A DNA stretch of 7,532 bases, from NCBI GenBank assembly GCA_041685935.1, contig JAWLES010000118.1, forward strand, positions 1-7,532. Direction: 5' to 3'. The translations under genes were made by a program, and so were the position numbers. This document shows, in pieces, positions 1-5,939 of this stretch. The stretch is from JAIPEK01 sp041685935. Lineage in GTDB: Bacteria; Desulfobacterota; Desulfobacteria; Desulfobacterales; Desulfobacteraceae. The notes below the pieces were generated by a model. It made no database searches and had not been told where the DNA came from. It saw nothing but the letters and a program-made list of their open reading frames with translations. The first letter of the stretch is position 1. Every line of letters begins with the position of its first letter.

Positions 1-274
1 AATAAAACAGAACCGCAGCAGCGGGAGAAACAATTAAAATGACAAAGAGTGCTGCAAGAGTTGCGCCTGCATCCTTTATCCCGGCCCGGATCTGGCTGGT
101 TTCAATGATGAGTCCGGATATGAAAAAAATGGTAAAAATTACAATATCCGGGCCGTGAGCCCGATTGAGTATTTTACCCAAAGCGGCGACCGTCCCTGAC
201 CCGTCCGCCACAACAACGGTAAATACAAAGGCAAGCGAAATTAAAAACCAGTGTTGTTTCATTTTTTCAATCAT
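1..274 (-). CDS. Bile acid:sodium symporter (BASS/SBF-like) family membrane protein, N-terminal part
   Basis: The reading frame is open from an ATG at 274 to the window edge, giving 91 N-terminal residues; the C-terminal part lies outside. Start choice: the AGGGAGG complement at 281-287 sits 6 nt upstream. An in-frame ATG at 280 abuts that site and is too close to it. The protein begins MIEKMKQHW and shows three hydrophobic stretches at about residues 8-23, 44-58 and 71-91. The second ends in FFISGLIIETSQIRAGI, which fits the FF.SGL....L..G pattern after an early helix of SBF-like transporters. Members of that family are inner-membrane carriers for organic anions or related solutes; the substrate here cannot be read from this fragment. 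The gene is divergent from ftsY across 182 bp. The family call rests on pattern recognition over 91 residues; another multi-helix transporter remains possible. Confidence 0.7.
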   Translation of the reverse strand, partial: MIEKMKQHWFLISLAFVFTVVVADGSGTVAALGKILNRAHGPDIVIFTIFFISGLIIETSQIRAGIKDAGATLAALFVILIVSPAAAVLFY

Positions 275-280
275 GCACAT

Positions 281-287
281 CCTCCCT
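281..287 (-). promoter_or_regulatory. Ribosome binding site of the SBF-like transporter gene
   Basis: The minus strand reads AGGGAGG here, 6 nt before the ATG at 274. It decides between the two in-frame ATGs at 280 and 274 in favour of the latter. Confidence 0.7.
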
Positions 288-301
288 GAACAAACCCGAC
301 A

Positions 302-330
302 AGATTAAGACAGTTTGCCTTTTGCGTCAA
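302..330 (-). promoter_or_regulatory. Candidate sigma70-type promoter for the SBF-like transporter gene
   Basis: On the minus strand TTGACG (330-325) matches the -35 consensus at five of six positions. A 17-nt spacer follows, then TAATCT (307-302), which keeps the T1, A2 and T6 positions of the -10 consensus. It lies about 28 bp upstream of the start codon, a plausible leader length. The -10 box is weak and no transcription data exist, so this is only a candidate. Confidence 0.35.
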
Positions 331-370
331 CACCCAATAACGCCCGGCAGACCGCTTAAAGCATAAATTA

Positions 371-399
371 TTGATTATCGCGCAGGAAACATGTAAAAA
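371..399 (+). promoter_or_regulatory. Weak candidate promoter for ftsY
   Basis: TTGATT (371-376) and TAAAAA (394-399) are separated by 17 nt; each matches the sigma70 consensus at four of six positions. The site is 57 bp upstream of the ftsY start, in the only intergenic space ahead of the gene. The region is AT-rich, so a chance match is quite possible. The 182-bp interval 275-456 holds no gene that I can support. Confidence 0.2.
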
Positions 400-443
400 G
401 GGAACAAACATTTAACGATCACCCGGTTTGAAAGCCGCCAATC

Positions 444-449
444 AAGGAG
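444..449 (+). promoter_or_regulatory. Ribosome binding site that fixes the TTG start of ftsY
   Basis: AAGGAG lies 7 nt upstream of TTG at 457-459. There is no ATG in frame nearby, so this site is the main support for a TTG start. Confidence 0.75.
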
Positions 450-456
450 AATAAAA

Positions 457-1560
457 TTGGCTTTTAATTTTTTTAAAAAGAAAAAAAATAAAGAGGAAGA
501 CAAAAGCGCTGTTGAAAACAATGGGATCAAAGAAGAGATACAGACCTCTTCCCCGCAGGAAGTCCCTGTAGATCACGATACACTGGAAGGCCGGAATAAA
601 GCCCCGGACGGTGACACCGAAAGCTGCACACCTGCTTCAGCCGATTCAGGGGGAGTATTCTCGAAACTCAAAAAAGGGCTTTCCAAAACAAGGAGCATTC
701 TTAGCACGGATATCAATGAATTCTTCTCTGCAAACAAAAAGATAGATGACGATCTTCTGGAAGAACTTGAAGAGCTTCTTGTCACATCGGATCTGGGAGT
801 TGAGAATTCGATGAGGATCATGGATACTTTGACCGGGCGGGCCAAAAATCTCGAAACAGCTCAAGAACTCAAAAGCGTTCTCAAACAGGAGCTTGTGGCC
901 CTGTTTCCGGATTCCTCAAAAGGTCCTGCCGCGGCAGCGAGCACAACAGAGCCGTATGTGGTAATGATGGTCGGTGTCAACGGCACCGGAAAAACCACCA
1001 CACTGGGAAAAATGGCCATGAAGTACAAATCGCAGGGAAAAAGCGTCCTGATCGGCGCGTCTGATACATTCAGGGCAGCTGCAGTGGAACAGCTTGAAAT
1101 ATGGGCCGGCCGCGCAGGCGCTTCTTTTGTCCGTCACAAAGAGGGGGCGGACCCGGCCGCGGTTGCGTTCGATGCAGTGGAGGCAGCTGTTGCAAGGGGG
1201 ATTGACGTGGTTCTGATCGACACTGCAGGAAGACTGCACACCCAGAAGAACCTGATGGAGGAGCTCAAAAAGATCAAGCGTTCCATAGGGAAACGGCTCA
1301 ACAATGCTCCCCATGAAGTTCTCATGGTGCTTGACGCCACCACCGGCCAGAATGCCATATCCCAGGCGGAACTTTTCCATGAGGCAGTGGGAGTCACCAG
1401 CCTTACGGTAACAAAACTCGACGGCACTGCCAAGGGAGGCATCGTGGCCTCGGTAGCGGACAGGTTGAAGCTTCCTGTGAAGTACGTGGGTGTGGGGGAA
1501 GGAATTGAAGATCTCCAGGATTTTGACCCCGCCCTTTTTGTTGACGCACTTCTGGACTGA
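457..1560 (+). CDS. ftsY: Signal recognition particle receptor FtsY
   Basis: FtsY is the membrane-associated GTPase that docks SRP-bound ribosomes at the SecYEG translocon. The 367-residue protein has the expected layout. Residues 1-65 are a charged, acidic A region that opens with MAFNFFKKKK, a likely lipid-binding basic/aromatic tip. Residues 66-80 (FSKLKKGLSKTRS region) form the amphipathic helix at the A/N junction that in known FtsY proteins binds membrane. The N domain runs to about 150, followed by the G domain. GTPase motifs are intact: G1 GVNGTGKTTT (173-182), DTFRAAA (203-209), DTAGR (255-259), TKLDGTAKGG (319-328) and GVGEGIEDL (345-353). The start is TTG at 457. The gene stands alone on this strand; its stop is 11 bp from the convergent acyl-CoA dehydrogenase stop. 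The A region is shorter than in E. coli FtsY. The paralogue Ffh is excluded because the C-terminal M domain is absent. Confidence 0.97.
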   Translation: MAFNFFKKKKNKEEDKSAVENNGIKEEIQTSSPQEVPVDHDTLEGRNKAPDGDTESCTPASADSGGVFSKLKKGLSKTRSILSTDINEFFSANKKIDDDLLEELEELLVTSDLGVENSMRIMDTLTGRAKNLETAQELKSVLKQELVALFPDSSKGPAAAASTTEPYVVMMVGVNGTGKTTTLGKMAMKYKSQGKSVLIGASDTFRAAAVEQLEIWAGRAGASFVRHKEGADPAAVAFDAVEAAVARGIDVVLIDTAGRLHTQKNLMEELKKIKRSIGKRLNNAPHEVLMVLDATTGQNAISQAELFHEAVGVTSLTVTKLDGTAKGGIVASVADRLKLPVKYVGVGEGIEDLQDFDPALFVDALLD

Positions 1561-1571
1561 TAAAGGATTGC

Positions 1572-2816
1572 CTATTCGAAGATTTTTTCCTCTGGAGCGT
1601 CAGACTGGTCGGAATCAGGCTCCGGATCCCTTACAAGATTCTTCTCCTTCATTTTCCAGTACTCCTTGTACCACTCGTTGGCGATGATCATTGCCATGAC
1701 CTCGTTGGTGCCGGTCCAGATGGAGGAGAGCCGCAGGTCCCGGAATATCCTCTCCACAGGATAAATATTGGTGTACCCGATACCGCCCATGACCTGCATG
1801 GAGTTGTGCACCGCCTGCTGGCAGGATTCGGTCACGAATTTTTTGGATTCAGACACCATTCGCCTCACCCTCTTGGTGTCCGCCCCCTTGTCCACTGCCT
1901 GGGCGGTAACCTGTATCATGGCTCTTGAGGCATCCAGCAGGGTGGCTGCTTCAGCCACCTGAAAACTGACACCCTGGAACCGGGCCACTTCCCTGCCGAA
2001 CGCCTTTCTTCTGGATGTATACCCGGTTGCGATGTCCAAAGCCGGCCGCGCAGCGCCGATTGTCATTGCAGCAGTTCCCAGGCGTTCCGGGATCATCATG
2101 GTATTGAACACTGCGTACCCTTGGTTGAGCTCCCCTACGATATTCTCTTTGGGGACTTTAACATCCCTGAACACCAGGCGGCTTGCACCTCCGCCCCTGC
2201 ACCCCATCAGTCCGTAGTGGTATGTGCTCTCCACACCTTCACTCCGGTCAACAATAAAGCAGGAAATCCCTTTTCGCGGGTCGGCAGTCGGGTCTGTCCT
2301 GGCATATACCAGGAAGAAATCCGCCCCTTCTCCGCCGACGATAAACCTTTTCTGACCGTTGATAAGAAAGTGATCTCCTTTGTCCTCAGCAGTGGTGGTG
2401 GTGCCGAAAAAATCGGAACCGCCCCTGGGTTCGGTGAGGCACTCTGCTGCAAACAGCTCGCCTTTCAGCAAGGGTTTTACATACTGTTCCTTCTGGTCAT
2501 CCCGGCCGTGCAGGATTATTGCGTCACATACAAGCTCGGCCCCGACCCCGAATGTGCATGCAAAAATATAACCGAGCACACCGACCTCCTCCATGACCAT
2601 GCATGTGGTCACCCAGTCCATTCCCCGGCCGCCCCACTTTTCATCGTACCTGCATCCCATCAGGTTGCGTTTTCCGGCCTCTGACAGAAACTCCTTGGGA
2701 AAGCGGATCTTGTCAGCATCCATATCAAGAATCATCCGCCTTGGAATGGATTTGACAAAATCACGAACCTCGTCTCTCAGTTCAAGCTGTTTTTCAGTCA
2801 AATTAAAGTCAAACAT
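1572..2816 (-). CDS. Acyl-CoA dehydrogenase family flavoprotein
   Basis: The 414-residue product has the full acyl-CoA dehydrogenase fold: N-terminal helical domain (about 1-120), beta domain with the family signature CLTEPRGGSD (126-135), and C-terminal helical domain with RKAFGR (270-275) and QVMGGIGY (341-348). Such enzymes use FAD to oxidise an acyl-CoA at C2-C3 and pass electrons to ETF; the acyl substrate cannot be told here. The usual catalytic Glu of the Y-E-G-T motif is replaced: the segment reads IWTGTNEVM, with Thr368 in the Glu place. Glu244 in MIPERLG lies where isovaleryl-CoA and long-chain dehydrogenases carry their base, so it may do the job. A hydrophilic, acidic tail follows at about 397-414. 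The start ATG has GGAGG 4 nt upstream (2821-2825). It follows ligA after 97 bp and converges on ftsY with an 11-bp gap. No terminator hairpin is visible at the 3' end. Confidence 0.95.
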   Translation of the reverse strand: MFDFNLTEKQLELRDEVRDFVKSIPRRMILDMDADKIRFPKEFLSEAGKRNLMGCRYDEKWGGRGMDWVTTCMVMEEVGVLGYIFACTFGVGAELVCDAIILHGRDDQKEQYVKPLLKGELFAAECLTEPRGGSDFFGTTTTAEDKGDHFLINGQKRFIVGGEGADFFLVYARTDPTADPRKGISCFIVDRSEGVESTYHYGLMGCRGGGASRLVFRDVKVPKENIVGELNQGYAVFNTMMIPERLGTAAMTIGAARPALDIATGYTSRRKAFGREVARFQGVSFQVAEAATLLDASRAMIQVTAQAVDKGADTKRVRRMVSESKKFVTESCQQAVHNSMQVMGGIGYTNIYPVERIFRDLRLSSIWTGTNEVMAMIIANEWYKEYWKMKEKNLVRDPEPDSDQSDAPEEKIFE

Positions 2817-2913
2817 GGCGCCTCCATCAGATTTTCTTATTTTAAGGTGATCCTCCGCCGCCTGAAGAAAGAAAAACCCGTTCGGTTACATTCCTCCTTA
2901 AACAGCATGAAAG
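2817..2913 (-). other. Spacer between ligA and the acyl-CoA dehydrogenase gene
   Basis: These 97 bp hold the GGAGG ribosome binding site of the dehydrogenase (2821-2825) and, near the ligA end, a second strong site AAGGAGG (2894-2900) followed at once by ATG TAA (2891-2886). No open frame of useful length follows that second site. No convincing promoter is seen. The dehydrogenase may be the last gene of the operon or have its own start of transcription; the sequence does not decide. Confidence 0.5.
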
Positions 2914-4935
2914 CTAATATATGCCTGCCATGGAAAGAAACTGTTCCTCGGTAAGCACGGTTACGCCCAGCTCTTTTGCCTTTTCAAGCTTGCTCCCCGG
3001 GTTCTCGCCTGCGATCACGAAATCCGTGGCACTGCTGACACCGGATGTAACCTTAGCCCCTGAAAGCTCCAGTTTCTCACCGGCCTCTTTTCTGGAAAGA
3101 GAGGAAAGAGACCCTGTGAGCACAACCCTCTTTTCCTTGAACGCATCATTGGAAGGCGCAGGTGCATCATGTGTCACGGGTTGCGGATCGACCCCGCAGG
3201 CCAGCATCTTTTCAATAACGCTCCGGTTTTCAGGGGAAGAGAAAAACGCTGCAACCGCAGAGGCGGTCTTGGGACCGATGCCTTCAATGGCCTCGATTTC
3301 ATCTTTCCCTGCATCCATTATCCTTTCAAGCGTGCCGAATTCTTTGCTGATCAGACCGGATGCACTCTCTCCGGTATAGTCGATCCCAAGCGCAAAAATA
3401 AATTTCTTGAGGGGAATCTTTCTTGATTTTTCAATCGCCCGGATCAGATTGTCAGCCGACTTGTCCCCCATGCGGTCGAGTTTCACAAGGTCCTCTTTTT
3501 TAAGGGCAAACAGGTCTGCAACCGTCCTGACAACATTCTCCTTAACAAGCTGCTCTGAAAGCCTTGAGCCGATTCCTTCGATATCAAATCCGTTTCGTGA
3601 CACAAAGTGCTTGAGCCTCTCTTTTACCTGGGACGGGCAGGAAGCGTTAACGCATTTGTACGCCACTTCATTTTCAATACGCCTGACCCCGGCGGAACAG
3701 ACAGGGCAGGTTGCAGGCATCCGAAATTCCGGCGGGTCATCCGCAGTTCTGTCCCCCACCCTTTTAACCACCTTGGGAATCACATCCCCTGCACGCATCA
3801 CAAGGACTTTATCCCCTTGTCTAATGTCCATTCTGGCCACCTCGTCTGCATTGTGAAGACTGGCCCTGGAAACTGTCACTCCGCCGATGCGGACAGGCTC
3901 CAGCAGGGCAACCGGGGTGAGTACGCCGGTTCTGCCCACCTGTACCGATATCTCCTTTACAGAAGTGGTCTCCTGCATGGCCGGGAATTTGTACGCCACG
4001 GCCCATCTCGGGCTTCTGATTTTCTCGCCCAGTGCCTGCTGCATTTCAACATCATCCACCTTGACCACCAGACCGTCTATTTCATAATCAAGGCTTTCCC
4101 GCATGGACTCGAGCTTTCTGCAGTAATCCAGCACATCACTGATGCGCATATCGGATTTAATCAGGGGATTAACCCTGAATCCCAGGGTCTTCAAAACACC
4201 GAACATCTGTTTCTGGGAATGAAAACCGATGCCCCGGTAAGTGCCGGTTCCGTAAACAAACATGTCAAGGGGCCTTTTGGCGGTAACTTTCGAGTCCAGC
4301 TGGCGAAGCGAGCCTGCAGCTGCATTTCTCGGGTTTGCAAAAAGGCTTTCGTTCCGTTCAAGTCTTTCTCTGTTCAAGTGTTCGAAATCCTTGCGGTTGA
4401 TCATCACTTCCCCCCTGACCTCCAGAATCGAAGGGGACGGAACCCCTTCAGCCGAAGGCAGGGAGAGCGGTATGCTGGAAATGGTCCTGATATTGTCCGT
4501 AACCACTTCACCTGTTGTACCATCCCCCCTTGTGATCGCTCTGACAAGGACTCCATCTTCATACCTGAGTTCCACCGCAACTCCGTCAAGTTTGGGCTCC
4601 GCAGTATACACAGGATCGTTTATGCCGAGGTTTTTTTTAATCCTTGCATGGAACTGTTCCACCTCCTGCTCGGAAAAGGCATTGTCCAGCCCCAGCATGG
4701 GGATGGTGTGGACCGCGGTTTCAAAAAATTCAAGGGGCCGGGCCCCGACCCGCCTGGTCGGCGAATCCGGGACTGCAAGTTCAGGATACTGATTCTCAAT
4801 TTCGATCAGCCGCTCCATCATGGAATCATACTCTGCATCCGATATCACCGGGTCATCCAGCACATGGTAACGGTAACCGTGTTCGTTGAGCTCTTTTCTG
4901 AGCTTTTCCGCCTCTGCTTTTATATCATTCTCCAT
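2914..4935 (-). CDS. ligA: NAD-dependent DNA ligase LigA
   Basis: LigA seals nicks in duplex DNA, using NAD+ as adenylate donor and releasing NMN and AMP, in replication and repair. From the ATG at 4935 the protein has 673 residues, close to the family norm of about 670. Visible parts in this numbering: Ia domain for NMN binding with YRYHVLDDP and ISDAEYD (about 21-37); adenylation motif EPKLDG with nucleophile Lys115, the same number as in E. coli LigA; EIDGLVVK (about 285-292); a zinc finger with Cys410, 413, 428 and 433; helix-hairpin-helix repeats (about 445-565) including IEGIGPKTA; and a BRCT domain from about 598 to the end. A GTG at 4950 is in frame and would add five residues, but neither start has a clear Shine-Dalgarno site. 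The ATG overlaps the upstream phosphorylase by 11 bp, so translational coupling is likely. No key residue appears to be missing. Confidence 0.97.
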   Translation of the reverse strand: MENDIKAEAEKLRKELNEHGYRYHVLDDPVISDAEYDSMMERLIEIENQYPELAVPDSPTRRVGARPLEFFETAVHTIPMLGLDNAFSEQEVEQFHARIKKNLGINDPVYTAEPKLDGVAVELRYEDGVLVRAITRGDGTTGEVVTDNIRTISSIPLSLPSAEGVPSPSILEVRGEVMINRKDFEHLNRERLERNESLFANPRNAAAGSLRQLDSKVTAKRPLDMFVYGTGTYRGIGFHSQKQMFGVLKTLGFRVNPLIKSDMRISDVLDYCRKLESMRESLDYEIDGLVVKVDDVEMQQALGEKIRSPRWAVAYKFPAMQETTSVKEISVQVGRTGVLTPVALLEPVRIGGVTVSRASLHNADEVARMDIRQGDKVLVMRAGDVIPKVVKRVGDRTADDPPEFRMPATCPVCSAGVRRIENEVAYKCVNASCPSQVKERLKHFVSRNGFDIEGIGSRLSEQLVKENVVRTVADLFALKKEDLVKLDRMGDKSADNLIRAIEKSRKIPLKKFIFALGIDYTGESASGLISKEFGTLERIMDAGKDEIEAIEGIGPKTASAVAAFFSSPENRSVIEKMLACGVDPQPVTHDAPAPSNDAFKEKRVVLTGSLSSLSRKEAGEKLELSGAKVTSGVSSATDFVIAGENPGSKLEKAKELGVTVLTEEQFLSMAGIY

Positions 4936-5695
4936 TTTCAGCCAACTCACGGGTAAATTCGATAACCGCCTTCATCCCGGTTTTCCTGGCATCTTTAAAA
5001 GCCTTTTTCCGAAATCCGGGCTTCCACTCGGACGACGCCACATTATCCGAGATCACCAGAAGTGCGGCCACATCTATTTTTCTGTATTCCGCTGCAGCAA
5101 ACAGGGCGGAGCACTCCATGTCCACCGCTGCAGCCCCTCTTTGCCTGAAATAATCGATCTTTTTTTCCGTCTCCCTGTATATGGCATCCGTGGTCCAGAT
5201 CCGTTCCCTTTTAAAAGGAACTCCCGCTCTGTCCAGTCTGCTCCCAAGGCGGTCTGTAAGAGAGGGGGACGGAGTCACGACCGGAAAACATCCTTCCGGT
5301 TCCATATAATTCCTTGATGTACCTTCGTCTGCAATCGCCTCTCCCGGAACCACAAGGTCTCCGGGTTCAAGATGCTCTGTTACCGCTCCGCACCATCCGA
5401 AAACCACGATTTTCCGTGCACCCTTGGCAACCAGGGATTCGAGCAGCATCACACCGTAAGGCGCTCCTATATAGGGGCCTGCAAACGAAAATCCCTTCCG
5501 GTCCCTGTTCAGGACAAGAAGGGTGCTGTTGAAGAATGAAGACTGCGGAAGATCCGGAAAATCGTATTTAACCTGTTTCATGTCCGGCTCCGTGCTTACC
5601 ATGACCGCCGCCGGTCCGATATCCGGTGCGGACCTGGAACCGAGCGGCGGAACCAGGGAGGGATCATTCAGGTCCGACAAGGTCGGATAGCTCAT
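4925..5695 (-). CDS. Nucleoside phosphorylase of the PNP/UDP family, specificity unknown
   Basis: The 256-residue product resembles the purine nucleoside/uridine phosphorylase superfamily (COG2820-like), which splits a nucleoside with phosphate into a free base and ribose-1-phosphate. Supporting segments are GAPYGVMLLESLVAKGARKIVVFGWCGAV (about 78-105), LEPGDLVVPGEAIADEGTS (109-127), the IWTTDAIYRE segment (166-174), the ribose-binding AVDME motif (190-194, Glu194) and ISDN (215-218), where Asp217 sits at the site used for base recognition or catalysis in related enzymes. I do not see the F-x-x-x-Q-x-R uracil-specificity pattern of E. coli uridine phosphorylase, so the substrate is left open. 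The ATG at 5695 has GAGG 6 nt upstream (5702-5705) and overlaps the small upstream gene by 32 bp. The 3' end overlaps ligA by 11 bp. 5'-methylthioadenosine or futalosine nucleosidases are related alternatives but fit less well. Confidence 0.88.
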   Translation of the reverse strand: MSYPTLSDLNDPSLVPPLGSRSAPDIGPAAVMVSTEPDMKQVKYDFPDLPQSSFFNSTLLVLNRDRKGFSFAGPYIGAPYGVMLLESLVAKGARKIVVFGWCGAVTEHLEPGDLVVPGEAIADEGTSRNYMEPEGCFPVVTPSPSLTDRLGSRLDRAGVPFKRERIWTTDAIYRETEKKIDYFRQRGAAAVDMECSALFAAAEYRKIDVAALLVISDNVASSEWKPGFRKKAFKDARKTGMKAVIEFTRELAENGE

Positions 5696-5921
5696 CCTTT
5701 ACCTCATCAATAATGTCGTATAGCCACATGACATCTTCAAGTGAGAGCCGGCCCGCCTTCATGGGAGCCCGGTCAGTGCCGTCCTTCTTTTTCAGGATTC
5801 TCGGTCCCACCTGCAGCTTGGGCTCTCCATCCCCGTACTGGTTGATGGAGACCACCAGTCCGGTTTCTTCGCATTTCCACTCATTGAGCTTTTTATCCTT
5901 TTCAGGATCAAATCCCGCCAT
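5664..5921 (-). CDS. Small conserved-looking protein, possibly PC4/YdbC-like nucleic acid binding
   Basis: An 85-residue, highly charged protein without signal peptide or membrane segment. The gene is convincingly real: AAGGAGG stands 7 nt before the ATG (5929-5935), glyS ends 18 bp upstream, and the 3' end overlaps the phosphorylase by 32 bp. I do not recognise it with certainty. The layout is a strand-rich N-terminal half (GLVVSINQYG at 21-30; PKLQVGPRILKKK at 34-46), a charged turn (KKDGTD), then KAGRLSLEDV (55-64) leading into a C-terminal helix to about residue 81. This order of short strands, basic hairpin, a K-x-G-(R/I)-(S/T)-L step and a final helix recalls the PC4/YdbC single-strand DNA or RNA binding fold, which works as a dimer. 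That assignment is an inference from pattern; existence of the gene is much surer than its fold. A nucleic acid role would suit neighbours glyS and ligA. Confidence 0.82.
   Translation of the reverse strand: MAGFDPEKDKKLNEWKCEETGLVVSINQYGDGEPKLQVGPRILKKKDGTDRAPMKAGRLSLEDVMWLYDIIDEVKDELSDLVGPE
5672..5688 (-). other. Short inverted repeat in the overlap of the small gene and the phosphorylase gene
   Basis: TCCGAC (5673-5678) and GTCGGA (5682-5687) form a perfect 6-bp inverted repeat around a 3-nt loop, with a possible G-U pair outside. In the transcript it starts about 7 nt after the phosphorylase ATG and still lies inside the last codons of the small gene. It is too early and lacks a U-tract, so it is not a terminator. 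A role in coupling the two translations is an inference. Confidence 0.45.
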
Positions 5922-5928
5922 ATATAAA

Positions 5929-5935
5929 CCTCCTT
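5929..5935 (-). promoter_or_regulatory. Near-perfect ribosome binding site of the 85-residue protein
   Basis: The minus strand reads AAGGAGG, followed by TTTATAT and the ATG at 5921. This is the strongest Shine-Dalgarno site of any gene in the window with ideal spacing, which argues that the small protein is well translated. Confidence 0.8.
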
Positions 5936-5939
5936 GATA

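Noticed and set aside
916..1380. 154-residue open frame on the minus strand within ftsY
   Set aside because: Opposite the conserved G domain of ftsY; Cys/His-rich shadow composition, no independent support.
1594..1623. GGAGC / GCTCC inverted repeat near the dehydrogenase 3' end
   Set aside because: Five base pairs with a 20-nt loop inside coding sequence; within chance expectation and without a T-tract in the right place.
1490..1687. 65-residue plus-strand frame bridging the ftsY and dehydrogenase ends
   Set aside because: Overlaps the 3' ends of two well-supported genes, and its sequence is low in recognisable features.
2121..2684. 187-residue open frame on the plus strand
   Set aside because: Antisense shadow of the acyl-CoA dehydrogenase gene; no domain and no start signal.
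2871..2890. Possible terminator between ligA and the dehydrogenase gene (AACC...GGTT followed by T)
   Set aside because: Only a 4-bp stem with two A-U pairs; too weak to call an intrinsic terminator.
3607..4956. 449-residue open frame on the plus strand
   Set aside because: It lies entirely opposite ligA, whose motifs are intact over the same stretch. The product is rich in Cys, His and Pro without any recognisable domain, and no good ribosome binding site precedes it.
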